A stretch of DNA of 8,706 bases from Burkholderiaceae bacterium (GCA_030151165.1 JASLEM010000546.1:1-8706), one strand, 5' to 3'. Numbered from the stretch's first letter, positions 1 through 7,581 are shown. A program made the numbers and translations. Notes: generated from the sequence alone by a model not told the origin.

Positions 1-1278
1 GGCACCGCGACGCCGCTGCCCGCCGGCGCGACGCGCGTCGCCACGATGGCCGCGGTGCCGTGGTCGGCGTTGACGGGCGGCAGCCGCGTGCTGGTCTCGC
101 CGGGCAGCTACAACGGGGTCACGACGATCACGGCGGTCGGCACCGCGGCGGCCCCCATCGTCGTCACCGCCTTCGACACGGCGCACCCGCCGACGTTCTT
201 CAGCAGCGTCGACTTCCAGGGTGCGGCCTACGTGCAGATGTCGCACGTCGTCGTGCAGCCGTCGGCCTACGCGGGCTTCATCATCCGCAACGCGAGCCAC
301 CACGTCACCGTCGCCGATTCGACGATCAACGGCGCGCCGACCGGCGTGAACATCGCGGCCGGCGCGGGCATCGGCCACCAGATCCTGCGCAACGCGATCA
401 ACGACGCGCAGTCGGACGGCATCTACATCGACGCCAACTCCGACGCATCCGAGCGCACGCTGATCTCCGGCAACACGATCTCGCGCAGCGGCCTGCACGG
501 CATCGAGGTGCGCGCGTCGCACTACCGGATCGAGCACAACGTCGTCGCGGCGAGCGGGGCGGCGCGCACGGGCGGCGTCTCGGGCATCCACGTGTTCCGC
601 GGCACGCCGACCGAGGACAGCGGTGCCGACAACATCGTCCGCTACAACGCGTCCTACGCGACGTCCGACCCGGTGCTCGCGGACGGCAACGGCATCGAGG
701 TCGACCAGTGGTGCAACGGCAATACCGTCGCCTACAACCTGGTGTGGGGCAACGACGGCGCGGGCATCATCGTCTTCGACGGCGACAGCAACGCGATCGA
801 GGGCAACACCGCGTGGTCGGACGGCGTGGACAGCGGCCACACGCACTCGGCGGCGCTCGGCGAGCTGATCATCGGCGCGACGAGCACCGGCTCGGCCGCG
901 GGCAACCATGCGTGGAACAACCTGCTCGTGTCGACGCGCGCCACGGTGCCCGCGCTGTACATCGACACCCGCGCCCTCGGCTCGGGCAACACCTTCGGCG
1001 CGAACCTGTACCACAACGGCGCCGCGGGCCAGCTGGTGCGTTGGGGCGACAGCGCGCTGCTGTCGGCAGCGGCGGCGATCGATGCGGCCACGGGTGTCGC
1101 CGGGAGCGTCATCGACGCGCCGTCGTTCGTCGACACCACGCAGCCACTCGCCAACGGGCTGCGGCTCGGCGCGCATCCGTCGAAGCCGGGCGTCGCGCCG
1201 ACGGGCGATGTCGACTATCTCGGCACCGCCGTGCAGGCGGGCTGGTACTTCTTCGGGGCGTACTTCACGGCGCCTTGA
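1..1278 (+). CDS. Right-handed parallel beta-helix repeat protein, 5'-truncated
   Basis: The reading frame is open from base 1 with no stop before the ATG at 46, so that ATG is probably internal and the gene starts outside the window; 425 residues are visible. The protein has irregular repeats of the parallel beta-helix (PbH1/NosD-like) type. Short strands are separated by Asn/Gly turns, for example GNTISRSGLHGIEV (about 466-510), the NTVAYNLVWGNDGAGIIVF stretch (about 721-777) and GNTAWSDG (about 802-825). Such folds occur in pectate lyases, other polysaccharide lyases, epimerases and surface proteins, usually exported. I see no catalytic residues that would choose among these, and the end that would carry a signal peptide is missing. 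The C-terminal 60 or so residues leave the repeat pattern and probably cap the helix. A strong hairpin lies 10 bases after the stop. The family call is fairly secure; the function is unknown. Confidence 0.8.
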   Translation, partial: GTATPLPAGATRVATMAAVPWSALTGGSRVLVSPGSYNGVTTITAVGTAAAPIVVTAFDTAHPPTFFSSVDFQGAAYVQMSHVVVQPSAYAGFIIRNASHHVTVADSTINGAPTGVNIAAGAGIGHQILRNAINDAQSDGIYIDANSDASERTLISGNTISRSGLHGIEVRASHYRIEHNVVAASGAARTGGVSGIHVFRGTPTEDSGADNIVRYNASYATSDPVLADGNGIEVDQWCNGNTVAYNLVWGNDGAGIIVFDGDSNAIEGNTAWSDGVDSGHTHSAALGELIIGATSTGSAAGNHAWNNLLVSTRATVPALYIDTRALGSGNTFGANLYHNGAAGQLVRWGDSALLSAAAAIDAATGVAGSVIDAPSFVDTTQPLANGLRLGAHPSKPGVAPTGDVDYLGTAVQAGWYFFGAYFTAP

Positions 1279-1287
1279 GCGGCGAGC

Positions 1288-1305
1288 CGCGCACGAGGGT
1301 GCGCG
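1288..1305 (+). terminator. Hairpin after the beta-helix gene, possible terminator
   Basis: A perfect 7-bp stem, CGCGCAC (1288-1294) with GTGCGCG (1299-1305), closes a GAGG tetraloop 10 bases after the stop codon. No T-tract follows, so it is not a classic intrinsic terminator; it could act with Rho or stabilise the 3' end. A shorter competing hairpin, GCGG/CCGC at 1279-1290, overlaps its left arm. Confidence 0.4.
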
Positions 1306-1411
1306 AGGTGGCATGCTCGGGCCTTCCGCGTCGTCGGCCGCCCCTGCGTGAGCCGCGACGCGACACCGCGCGCCGTCGCCGGCGTGCCTTCACGCGAAGG
1401 GACCCGCCGCC

Positions 1412-1735
1412 ATGCGCATCGCCGTGCTCAGCCTCGCGCTGGTCCTGTGGGCCGGCGCGATCGACGCCAGGCCGCCCGGGCCGGCCGCTTCGTCGGCGTC
1501 GGCGTCGGCGTCGGCGTCGGTGCCGCAGACCGCGTCGTCGGCCGCGAGCGGGCGACCGATCGAGCAGGGCCGCTACGTCAACATCGACGGGCAATCCATC
1601 CACTCGCCGGCGCATACGGTGGACGGTACCGTGCCCGCAGGCGCATCCGCGCGTTGCGGCGACGGCAGCTTCAGCTTCAGCACGCACCGTCGCGGTACCT
1701 GCTCGCATCACGGTGGCGTCGCGGCCTGGCTCTGA
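1412..1735 (+). CDS. Small exported DUF3761-type protein
   Basis: This is a 107-residue protein. Residues 1-19 look like a signal peptide: Met-Arg, a hydrophobic stretch LSLALVLWAGA, and likely cleavage after IDA. A low-complexity Ala/Ser linker follows (about 25-47), including alternating Ser-Ala from a DNA tandem repeat. The C-terminal domain (about 50-107) starts with a YVNIDG motif, continues with HSPAHTVDG and ends in RRGTCSHHGGVAAWL. I recognise this as the DUF3761 pattern of small secreted proteobacterial proteins of unknown function. Cys82 and Cys97 are the only cysteines and could form a disulfide in the periplasm. The ATG at 1412 is chosen because the signal peptide starts there and GAAGGGA (1396-1402) lies 9 bases upstream. 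The gene stands alone: 133 bases follow the beta-helix gene, and the AI-2E gene faces it tail to tail. The exported location is well supported; no biochemical role can be given. Confidence 0.82.
   Translation: MRIAVLSLALVLWAGAIDARPPGPAASSASASASASVPQTASSAASGRPIEQGRYVNIDGQSIHSPAHTVDGTVPAGASARCGDGSFSFSTHRRGTCSHHGGVAAWL
1491..1520 (+). repeat. Five perfect tandem copies of the hexamer CGTCGG
   Basis: Five uninterrupted copies of a 6-base unit lie inside the DUF3761 gene and are read as TCG-GCG codons, giving alternating Ser-Ala in the linker after the signal peptide. Because the unit is 6 bases, gain or loss of copies would lengthen or shorten the linker without a frameshift. Confidence 0.95.
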
Positions 1736-1739
1736 CGCG

Positions 1740-1756
1740 GCGCCCGGTTCAGGCGC
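1740..1756. terminator. Short inverted repeat between convergent genes
   Basis: GCGCC (1740-1744) and GGCGC (1752-1756) form a 5-bp stem with a 7-base loop. It fills the 21-base gap between the stop codons of the DUF3761 gene and the AI-2E family gene. The position suits a bidirectional terminator, but the stem is short and there is no T-run on either side. Confidence 0.25.
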
Positions 1757-2770
1757 TCAGATCAGCTCGGCGCAGAGCAGCTCGCTCTTGAGGTACGCGT
1801 AGTAGATCGGCGCGGCCACGAGGCCCGGGATGCCGAACAGCGCCTCCATCACCATCATCGCGAGCAGCAACTCCCAGATCGACGACTTGATGCGCGAGCC
1901 GACGATGCGCGCGCCCAGGAAGTACTCGAGCTTGTGGATCACGATCAGGAACACCAGCGAGCCGATGGCAACGGCCGGCGAGTGCGCCAGGCTGACGATG
2001 ACGACGATGCTGTTGGAGACCAGGTTGCCGATGATGGGCAGCAGGCCGACGATGAACGTGATCGCGATCATCGTCTTGGTCAGCGGCAGGTGCACGCCCA
2101 CCAGGTGCAGCACGATCAGCAGGTAGATCGCGGTGAAGGTCGTGTTCAGCGCGGAGATCCACAGCTGCGACAGCGCGACGCGGCGGAACGCGCACGCGAA
2201 GCGCGACACGCGTTCGGCCAGGGCGACGGCGAGCGGGCCGGATGTCGAGCCCGGGTCGACCTTGCGCAGCGACAGCACCGACGCGATCACGAACGCGATC
2301 AGCGTCTCGGCGAACAGCACGACCGTGTGCGTGCCCATCATCTGCAGCTCCGCGACGTGGCCGCGGAACCACTCCAGCGCGCGATCCTTGAGGTCGCCGA
2401 TGTCGTCGGGCAGGTAGGCCGCGAGGAAGGGCGGGATGCCGTCGCGCACGCGGTCGAGGATGGCCGAGACCTTCTCGAGCAGGTGGGGCAGGTTGTCGAC
2501 GTCGGCCTTGAAGAACGCCACCAGCGCGAAGACGGCCGCGCAGATCGCGCCGACGACGATGACCGCGATCGACGCGACCACGAAGACCTTCGCGCTCTTC
2601 GTGAACAGCCGGCGCTGCACGATCGGCGTCACCGACTGCACGAGCTCGAACACCAGCAGGCCGAACAGCAGCGGCACCAGCAGGTGCAGCTCCAGCACGC
2701 CCACCAGCGCCAGGAAAGCGAAGACGAAGGACGTGAATCGGATGACTTGTTCGCGCGTGATGTCTTGCAT
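1757..2770 (-). CDS. AI-2E family transporter (PerM/YdiK type)
   Basis: This 337-residue inner-membrane protein has the usual AI-2E exporter family length and layout. Hydrophobic segments lie at about 9-28, 30-47, 62-87, 148-168, 205-226, 232-260, 266-280 and 299-326. A soluble stretch at about 88-147 follows the third segment, as usual in this family. Family-typical motifs are GLLPIIGNLVSN (242-253), the KLEYFLGARIVG region (280-291) followed by a conserved hydrophobic helix, and GIPGLVAAPIYY (313-324). Members are named for the E. coli autoinducer-2 exporter TqsA, but many do other jobs, including Na+/H+ antiport, so the substrate is open. The ATG at 2770 has AGGGG four bases upstream. The gene lies 89 bases after livF on the same strand, so it may have its own promoter or be reached by read-through. 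The family call is secure; the substrate is unknown. Confidence 0.9.
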   Translation of the reverse strand: MQDITREQVIRFTSFVFAFLALVGVLELHLLVPLLFGLLVFELVQSVTPIVQRRLFTKSAKVFVVASIAVIVVGAICAAVFALVAFFKADVDNLPHLLEKVSAILDRVRDGIPPFLAAYLPDDIGDLKDRALEWFRGHVAELQMMGTHTVVLFAETLIAFVIASVLSLRKVDPGSTSGPLAVALAERVSRFACAFRRVALSQLWISALNTTFTAIYLLIVLHLVGVHLPLTKTMIAITFIVGLLPIIGNLVSNSIVVIVSLAHSPAVAIGSLVFLIVIHKLEYFLGARIVGSRIKSSIWELLLAMMVMEALFGIPGLVAAPIYYAYLKSELLCAELI

Positions 2771-2829
2771 GCGGCCCCTGTTGTTGTTCGCGTGGGAGGA
2801 GAGGATACGCCGATGCCCGGTAGGTCAGG

Positions 2830-2855
2830 CCCGTTCGCGGGTTCTCAAGTCCCGC
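2830..2855. terminator. Overlapping hairpins just past the end of livF
   Basis: CCCG-TTCG-CGGG (2830-2841) is a perfect 4-bp stem with a tetraloop. It overlaps an alternative stem, GCGGG (2837-2841) with CCCGC (2851-2855), around a 9-base loop. Both lie within 30 bases downstream of the livF stop and ahead of the AI-2E gene. No T-tract is present, so terminator function is uncertain. Confidence 0.25.
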
Positions 2856-2859
2856 TCCT

Positions 2860-3606
2860 TCAGGCCCTGGCCTTGCCGAGGTAGGTGTCGATCACGCGCG
2901 GATCCTGCGCCAGCTGCGCCGCCGGGCCGGACAGCGCGATGGCGCCGGTCTCCAGCACGTACGCGTGGTCGGCCACGGCCATCGCCGCACGCGCGTTCTG
3001 CTCGATCAGCAGGATCGTCACGCCGGTCGCGCGCAGCCGCTCGATGATGCGGAAGATCTCCTTCACCACGAGCGGCGCCAAGCCGAGGCTGGGCTCGTCG
3101 AGCATCAGCAGGCGCGGCGCGCCCATCAGCGCGCGGCCGATCGCGAGCATCTGGCGCTCGCCGCCCGACAGCGTGCCCGCCTGCTGCGCGCGGCGCTCGT
3201 GCAGGCGCGGGAACAGCGCGTAGATCTCGTCGAGCCGTGCGGCCTGCGTGGCGCGCGACGTGTGGCGCTGGTGATAGCCGCCCAGCAGCAGGTTGTCGGC
3301 GACGGGCATCGTGGCGAAGAGGGCGCGCGTCTCGGGCACGAGCGCGACGCCGCGCCGCACGCGGTCCTCGAGCGACAGCCGCTGCAGGGCCTCGCCGTCG
3401 AACGTCACGTCGCCGCGCGAGGGCAGCACGCCCATCAGCGCGTTCAGCAGCGTGCTCTTGCCCGCGCCGTTGGGCCCGACGACGGCGACGACGCTGCCGC
3501 GCGCCGCGGCGATCGAGACGCCGGACAGCACTTCGGCGCGGCCGTAGCCGGCGTGCAGCGCGTCGACGCGCAGCAGCGGGGCGGTGTTGGAGTCGGACGT
3601 CGTCAT
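2860..3606 (-). CDS. livF: Branched-chain amino-acid-type ABC transporter, ATP-binding protein LivF
   Basis: This 248-residue cytoplasmic ATPase belongs to the HAAT (Liv) importer family and has normal LivF length. Visible motifs are Walker [10 protein letters not shown] (44-52), the signature LSGGE (146-150) and Walker B LLMLDEP (166-172) followed by the SLGLAP stretch. The sequence LLIEQN (199-204) has Gln203 in the H-loop position, as is typical of LivF rather than LivG. The sequence LVPETRALFATMPVADNLLLG (starting near 89) is the usual LivF Q-loop region, with Glu where LivG has Gln. The ATG at 3606 shares its A with the stop codon of the upstream livM-livG fusion (TGATG), which implies translational coupling and supports this start; a longer reading through the upstream gene in this frame is spurious. 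It should pair with the LivG half of the fusion to form the two ATP sites. The substrate is not fixed by the sequence. Confidence 0.94.
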   Translation of the reverse strand: MTTSDSNTAPLLRVDALHAGYGRAEVLSGVSIAAARGSVVAVVGPNGAGKSTLLNALMGVLPSRGDVTFDGEALQRLSLEDRVRRGVALVPETRALFATMPVADNLLLGGYHQRHTSRATQAARLDEIYALFPRLHERRAQQAGTLSGGERQMLAIGRALMGAPRLLMLDEPSLGLAPLVVKEIFRIIERLRATGVTILLIEQNARAAMAVADHAYVLETGAIALSGPAAQLAQDPRVIDTYLGKARA

Positions 3607-5429
3607 CAATGCTCCACGCCGAGATAGGCCGCGCGCACGGCGGGATCCTCGCGCACGACATCCGGCGTGCCTTCGGTCAGCTTCGTGCCGAACTCGACGA
3701 CGACGATGCGGTCGGTGAGCGTCATCACGAAGTCCATGTCGTGCTCGACGAGCAGCAGGCTCATGCCCTCGCCGCGCAGCTGCGACAGCACCTGCCCGAG
3801 CGCCTGCTTCTCCTTCAGGCGCAGGCCGGCGGCGGGCTCGTCGAGCAGCATCAGCGCCGGGTCGGTGCACAGCGCGCGCGCGATCTCCATCAGCCGCTGC
3901 TGGCCCAGCGCGAGGTTGCCGGCCGGCTCGTTCGCGAGCGCGGCCATGCCGATGCGATCGAGCTGGCGCCAGGCTTCGGCGAGCAGGCGGCGCTCGTCGC
4001 GGCGGTCGAGGCGCAGCATCGCGCGCAGCACGCCCGCGCTGCCGCGCTTGTGCGCGCCGAGGGCGACGTTCTCGAGCACGCTCATGTCCGGGATCATGCG
4101 CACGTGCTGGAAGGTGCGCGACATGCCGCGCCGCGCGATGAGGCGCGAGGGCTTGCCGTCCACGCGCTCGCCGCGGTAGTCGACGCGGCCGGCGGTGAGC
4201 GGCAGCACGCCGGTGATGAGGTTGAACATCGTCGACTTGCCCGCGCCGTTCGGACCGATCAGGCCGACGATCTCGCCGGCGTGCACGTCGAAGCTGACGT
4301 CGTTGACGGCCACCAGCCCGCCGAACTGCTTGCGCGCCTTCTGCACCGACAGCACGAGTTCGCCGCGCGCGGGCGGCGTCGCCCGCGGCAGCGGCTCGGC
4401 GCTGGTCCCGTGCGCGGCGTCGTGCCGGCGCTGCGGCAGGCGCCGCGTCACCAGCGACCAGAGGCCCTGCGGCGTGACCTGCAGCACGAGGATCAGCACG
4501 ATGCCGAACACGACGAGCTCCACCGGGCCGCTGGTGTCGAGCAGCGCGGTCAGCCAGTTCTGCAGCTGGTCCTCCGCGATCTTCACGCCCGCCGCGCCGA
4601 CGAACGCGCCGCCGACCAGCGCGACGCCGCCGAGCACCGCCATGAACAGGTACTCGATGCCCATCTGCAGGCCGAACGGCGACGGGTTGACCGAGCGCTG
4701 GTAGTGCGCGAACAGCCAGCCCGAGACCGACGCGTAGAGCGCCGCGATCACGAACGCGAGCACCTTGTAGCGCAGCGTCGCGATGCCCATCGCCTCGGCC
4801 ATCAGCGTGCCGCCCTTGAGCGCGCGCATCGCGCGGCCCGGGCGCGAGTCGAGCAGGTGGCGCAACGCGAACGCGCCGAGCAGCGCGACGACCCAGATCA
4901 GCACGTACGACGCGCGCCCCGACCGCAGCTCGACGCCGCCGACGCGCACCGCCGGGATGCCCTGGATGCCGTCGAACTTGCCGAGCATCTCGAGGTTGCC
5001 GACCAGGAAGAACAGCGCCAGGCCCCACGCGATCGTCGCGAGCGGCAGGTAGTGGCCCGACATCCGCAGCGTGACGCCGGCGAGGATCAGCGCGACGACC
5101 AGCGTCAGCGCGACGCCGCACAGCAGCCCGAGCCACGGCGACCAGCCGAGCGCGGTCGTCGCATAGGCGGTCGCGTAGGCGCCGAGGCCCACGAACGCAG
5201 CCTGGCCGAACGAGGTCAGGCCGGCGATGCCGGTCAGCAGCACGAGCCCGAGCACGACCGTCGCGTACAGGCCGATGTAGTCGAGCTGCGTGATCCAGAA
5301 CTCGGGCACCGGCAGCGCGGGCAGGGCGAGCAGCAGCACGATGCCGATCGCCACGGCGACCTGCGAGGCCGATGGGCGGCGGGCCGGCGCGGGCGCGGGC
5401 GGCGGGGTCACGGGTCGATCACTCGTCAT
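3606..5429 (-). CDS. LivM-LivG fusion: ABC importer permease with ATP-binding domain
   Basis: This single 607-residue protein joins two normally separate subunits. Residues 1-22 are a Pro/Ala-rich cytoplasmic tail. Residues 23-325 form a LivM permease with multiple hydrophobic helices, including [14 protein letters not shown] (72-85) and the ATPase-contact loop around [16 protein letters not shown] (207-222). A hydrophilic linker runs over about 326-357. Residues 358-607 form a LivG ATPase: Walker [10 protein letters not shown] (392-400), Q-loop [16 protein letters not shown] (440-455), signature LALGQ (506-510), Walker B LMLLDEP (526-532) and H-loop His563. No key residue is missing, so both halves look functional. 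The start overlaps the livH stop by 11 bases and the stop overlaps the livF start by one, so the three genes are tightly coupled. I see no strong ribosome binding site at the ATG, which fits coupling. Fused versions are known in Burkholderiales, usually annotated as permease/ATP-binding protein. The substrate is unknown. Confidence 0.93.
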   Translation of the reverse strand: MTSDRPVTPPPAPAPARRPSASQVAVAIGIVLLLALPALPVPEFWITQLDYIGLYATVVLGLVLLTGIAGLTSFGQAAFVGLGAYATAYATTALGWSPWLGLLCGVALTLVVALILAGVTLRMSGHYLPLATIAWGLALFFLVGNLEMLGKFDGIQGIPAVRVGGVELRSGRASYVLIWVVALLGAFALRHLLDSRPGRAMRALKGGTLMAEAMGIATLRYKVLAFVIAALYASVSGWLFAHYQRSVNPSPFGLQMGIEYLFMAVLGGVALVGGAFVGAAGVKIAEDQLQNWLTALLDTSGPVELVVFGIVLILVLQVTPQGLWSLVTRRLPQRRHDAAHGTSAEPLPRATPPARGELVLSVQKARKQFGGLVAVNDVSFDVHAGEIVGLIGPNGAGKSTMFNLITGVLPLTAGRVDYRGERVDGKPSRLIARRGMSRTFQHVRMIPDMSVLENVALGAHKRGSAGVLRAMLRLDRRDERRLLAEAWRQLDRIGMAALANEPAGNLALGQQRLMEIARALCTDPALMLLDEPAAGLRLKEKQALGQVLSQLRGEGMSLLLVEHDMDFVMTLTDRIVVVEFGTKLTEGTPDVVREDPAVRAAYLGVEH

Positions 5430-6459
5430 CGTCGTGGTGCCGATCGGTGAGCGAGCGCAGCAGCAGCACCGGGATGATCGCGGTGAACACGATCACGTCC
5501 TTGTACGAGCTGGCCCAGAACGAGCTGAAGGAATCGAGCAGGCCGACGAGCAGCGCGCCGCCGACCGCCAACGGGTAGCTGGCGAGGCCGCCGAAGATCG
5601 CGGCGACGAAGCCCTTGAGGCCGATCAGGAAGCCGCTGTCGTAGATCATCGTCGTCGACGGCCCGATCAGCAGGCCCGCGAGCGCGCCGATGAAGGCCGC
5701 CATCGAGAACGCGCTGCGCCCGGCGTGCTCGGTCGACACGCCCATCAGCCGCGCGCCGAGCCGGTTGATCGCGGTGGCGCGCAGGGCCTTGCCGGCGAGC
5801 GTGCGCGCGAAGAACTGCCACAGCGCGATCATGAGCAGCGCCGAGACCGCCAGCACGATGAGCGTCTGCCCGGTGACGGTGACGGGGCCGACGTTGAACG
5901 ACGCGTCCCAGAACGGGGGCGTGCGGTAGCCCTCGGCGCCGAAGAACACGAGGCCGAGGCCGACCAGCGTGAAGTGCACGCCGACCGAGACGATCAGCAG
6001 CAGCAGCACCGACGCGTCGGCCAGCGGCTGGTAGGCGAGGCGGTAGACCAGCGGCCCGAGGGACGTCACGAGCGCCAGCGTCAGCACGCCCTGGATCCAC
6101 AACGGCCACGCATGCGGCGCGACGAGCGCGACGACCCCGGCCGCGGCGACGGGCCACGCGCACAGCCGCGCGATCTCGCGCCCGGTCGCGGCCCACGGGC
6201 GGCCGCTGCGCAGGCCGTCCCACAGCTCGCGCACCAGCGTCATCGCGGCGAGCAGCAGCGCGAGCCAGACCGTGCCGGGCACGCGCCCGAGCTGCAGCAT
6301 CGCGAGCGTCAACGCGCTGTAGGCGACGAACTCGCCCTGCGGGATCAGGATCACGCGCGTGACCGCGAACACCAGCACGATGGCCATGCCGAGCAGCGCG
6401 TACACGGCGCCGTTGCCGATGCCGTCCAGCAGCAGCACGGCGGCGATCGTCGAGTCCAA
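5419..6459 (-). CDS. livH: Branched-chain amino-acid-type ABC transporter permease LivH (enlarged)
   Basis: This inner-membrane permease has 346 residues, counted from a TTG start. The TTG at 6459 is preferred over an ATG 33 bases upstream because AAAGGA lies 5 bases before it and the protein then begins [23 protein letters not shown], like typical LivH N-termini. Family motifs are [12 protein letters not shown] (15-26), [12 protein letters not shown] (39-50), the ATPase-contact loop [19 protein letters not shown] (223-241) and [22 protein letters not shown] (starting at 280). LivH proteins are usually about 290-310 residues. The extra length falls at about 65-135, where a basic stretch ([18 protein letters not shown]) is followed by additional hydrophobic segments. 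The C-terminus is the acidic, His-rich HHDDDE. It is the first gene of the operon and should pair with the LivM half of the next protein. No substrate-binding protein gene is nearby in the window. Confidence 0.92.
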   Translation of the reverse strand: MDSTIAAVLLLDGIGNGAVYALLGMAIVLVFAVTRVILIPQGEFVAYSALTLAMLQLGRVPGTVWLALLLAAMTLVRELWDGLRSGRPWAATGREIARLCAWPVAAAGVVALVAPHAWPLWIQGVLTLALVTSLGPLVYRLAYQPLADASVLLLLIVSVGVHFTLVGLGLVFFGAEGYRTPPFWDASFNVGPVTVTGQTLIVLAVSALLMIALWQFFARTLAGKALRATAINRLGARLMGVSTEHAGRSAFSMAAFIGALAGLLIGPSTTMIYDSGFLIGLKGFVAAIFGGLASYPLAVGGALLVGLLDSFSSFWASSYKDVIVFTAIIPVLLLRSLTDRHHDDDE

Positions 6460-6646
6460 GCGAATCCTTTCGAACGTTGCGGCCGGCGGCATGTGGCGAG
6501 GCGCCGGCGCGGGCCTTCGGCGCTCCGCGGTGCGCGGGGCCAGCCCCGAATTTACCTTGCCCGCGTCGGCGCTCGACCGCAGCCGTCGCGGGCCCGAGGC
6601 TTGCCGTGCAGGCTGGCACATCGTCGACACCACGAGACACACGCTC
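6460..6646. promoter_or_regulatory. Divergent intergenic region between livH and a small membrane-protein gene
   Basis: These 187 bases separate two divergent transcription units and must hold promoters for both. The only A/T-rich patch is at 6549-6554, reading TAAATT on the minus strand, which could serve as a -10 element for livH about 90 bases upstream of its start. No convincing -35 hexamer sits at the right distance. GCGCCGGCGC (6501-6510) is a perfect palindrome but unremarkable at this GC content. I see no clear operator or riboswitch. Confidence 0.4.
6465..6470 (-). promoter_or_regulatory. Ribosome binding site of livH that sets the TTG start
   Basis: AAAGGA on the minus strand lies 5 bases before the TTG at 6459. 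The alternative ATG at 6492 has no comparable purine-rich site at a suitable distance, so this element decides the start. Confidence 0.65.
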
Positions 6647-7066
6647 ATGACCATGACCTCGCACACCGTCACCGTCTGGGAGTCCGGCCGCCTCGTCGCG
6701 GCGCCGCCCGCGCCGTCGCAGATGCCGCGCTTTCGCCGCGAGCAGTGGATCGGTGGAGCGCTGCTCGTGGCGTGCGCGCTGCTGATGACGCTGTACGTCT
6801 GCGTGCTCGAGCGCGACGTGAATCGCGCCGCGCTGCAGCGCGACGAGATGCGCGCCCGCGAAGTCGCCGAGGGCGCCTGCGAGTCGACCCGCGCGGCGGA
6901 TGGCCGCGGCGCGTGCCTCGCGATCCTGCGCGGCGACGCCGTCGCGAGCGCGCGCGGCACGCCCGACGCCGACCCCGCGCCGCCGAACGACGTCTACGCC
7001 GCCGACGGCCACATGGCGACGGCCTCGCTGGGCGCCGCGACCGGCCTCGCCGGCATCGCGCAATGA
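6647..7066 (+). CDS. Hypothetical protein with one membrane segment
   Basis: I do not recognise this 139-residue protein. Residues 1-33 are polar and end in a basic patch (PRFRRE). A single hydrophobic helix, WIGGALLVACALLMTLYVCVL, runs from 34 to 54. A charged, helix-prone stretch follows (about 55-78), then Cys79 and Cys90 and a Gly/Ala/Pro-rich tail that is probably disordered. The basic residues ahead of the helix suggest an inner-membrane anchor with the C-terminal part in the periplasm. The start could be the ATG at 6647 or the one two codons later. The frame is open further upstream into livH on the opposite strand, but that extension is antisense to a well-supported gene. The hemerythrin gene begins 26 bases downstream on the same strand, so the two may be cotranscribed. 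Codon use matches the neighbours. Confidence 0.65.
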   Translation: MTMTSHTVTVWESGRLVAAPPAPSQMPRFRREQWIGGALLVACALLMTLYVCVLERDVNRAALQRDEMRAREVAEGACESTRAADGRGACLAILRGDAVASARGTPDADPAPPNDVYAADGHMATASLGAATGLAGIAQ

Positions 7067-7092
7067 ACGCCTGAACGAGCGACGACGCCGCC

Positions 7093-7581
7093 ATGGACGC
7101 CACCCTCTACCTGACGCGCCAGCATCGCGCGCTCGAAGCCGCGCTGCGCCAGGCGCTCGACACCGAGGACGTCGACGCGCGGCGCGACCAGTTCCGCGAC
7201 ATCGCCGACGCGCTCGTCGTGCACCTGGCGTGCGAGGAGCAGGTCTTCTATCCGGCCGTGCACGAGGATCCGACCGAGGACATCCTGCTCGAGTCGCTGG
7301 AGGAGCACCTCGCGATGAAGCGCCTGCTGGCCGACCTGATCGCGTTGCCGGCGCACGACCCGACCTTCCTGCCCAAGCTGCACGTGCTCAAGGAGCAGAC
7401 CGAGCATCATCACCGCGAGGAAGAGGACAAGCTGTTCCCGCGCGTGCTGGTCGACATCGGTCACGACCGACGCGCGGAACTCGGGCTCGAGCTGCAAGCC
7501 TTGCAGGATCGGTTGCAGGCCGAAGGCCGGCCGCGGTTCGCCGTGCTGTCGCAGACGGCGCAGGCCGAGCCGCTGCGCTGA
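7093..7581 (+). CDS. Hemerythrin HHE domain protein
   Basis: This 162-residue, probably cytoplasmic protein has a four-helix hemerythrin-like domain at about 1-120. The likely di-iron ligands are visible in order: His11 (LTRQHRALE), His44 with Glu48 (HLACEEQVFYP), His72 (EEHLAMK) and His106 with Glu110 (EHHHREEEDKLFP). The two HxxxE...P motifs have the same internal spacing, which supports this alignment. Proteins of this family bind O2, NO or iron, or protect against oxidative and nitrosative stress; the particular role is not fixed here. The C-terminal 40 residues are a charged, Leu/Gln-rich extension of unknown job. The ATG at 7093 begins directly with the first conserved helix, though only a weak GAG-type ribosome binding site precedes it. 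The gene follows the small membrane-protein gene by 26 bases, and its 3' end faces the metallopeptidase-like gene. Confidence 0.92.
   Translation: MDATLYLTRQHRALEAALRQALDTEDVDARRDQFRDIADALVVHLACEEQVFYPAVHEDPTEDILLESLEEHLAMKRLLADLIALPAHDPTFLPKLHVLKEQTEHHHREEEDKLFPRVLVDIGHDRRAELGLELQALQDRLQAEGRPRFAVLSQTAQAEPLR

Noticed and set aside
60..1802. Plus-strand open frame of 580 codons overlapping the beta-helix gene
   Set aside because: Arg/His-rich translation in a shifted frame; the beta-helix and DUF3761 frames have recognisable domains and explain the region.
1757..2770. Quorum-sensing autoinducer-2 export as the role of the AI-2E protein
   Set aside because: The family name comes from one E. 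coli protein; no luxS or AI-2 processing gene is present here, so the specific role is not supported.
1934..2884. Plus-strand open frame of 316 codons opposite the AI-2E gene
   Set aside because: The product is almost entirely Asp, Arg, Gln, His and Glu with no hydrophobic core, and lies antisense to a clear family member.
3607..5136. Upstream extension of livF through the livM-livG gene in another frame
   Set aside because: The translation before the 3606 ATG is Arg/Ala-rich shadow sequence of livM-livG; LivF has its normal length from 3606.
3237..5450. Very long open frame on the plus strand (737 codons) opposite the liv genes
   Set aside because: It is antisense to strongly supported ABC transporter genes. 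Its translation is a low-complexity Arg/Ala/Gln/His-rich string without domains, as expected from GC-rich third positions read on the other strand.
6359..6646. Upstream extension of the 6647 gene into the livH coding region
   Set aside because: The extension is antisense to the livH N-terminus and adds no recognisable sequence; the ATG at 6647 just before the polar-basic segment and membrane helix is more sensible.
5290..7074. Plus-strand open frame of 594 codons opposite livH
   Set aside because: Antisense shadow of livH and livM with compositionally biased translation; it also runs out of frame through the small membrane-protein gene.
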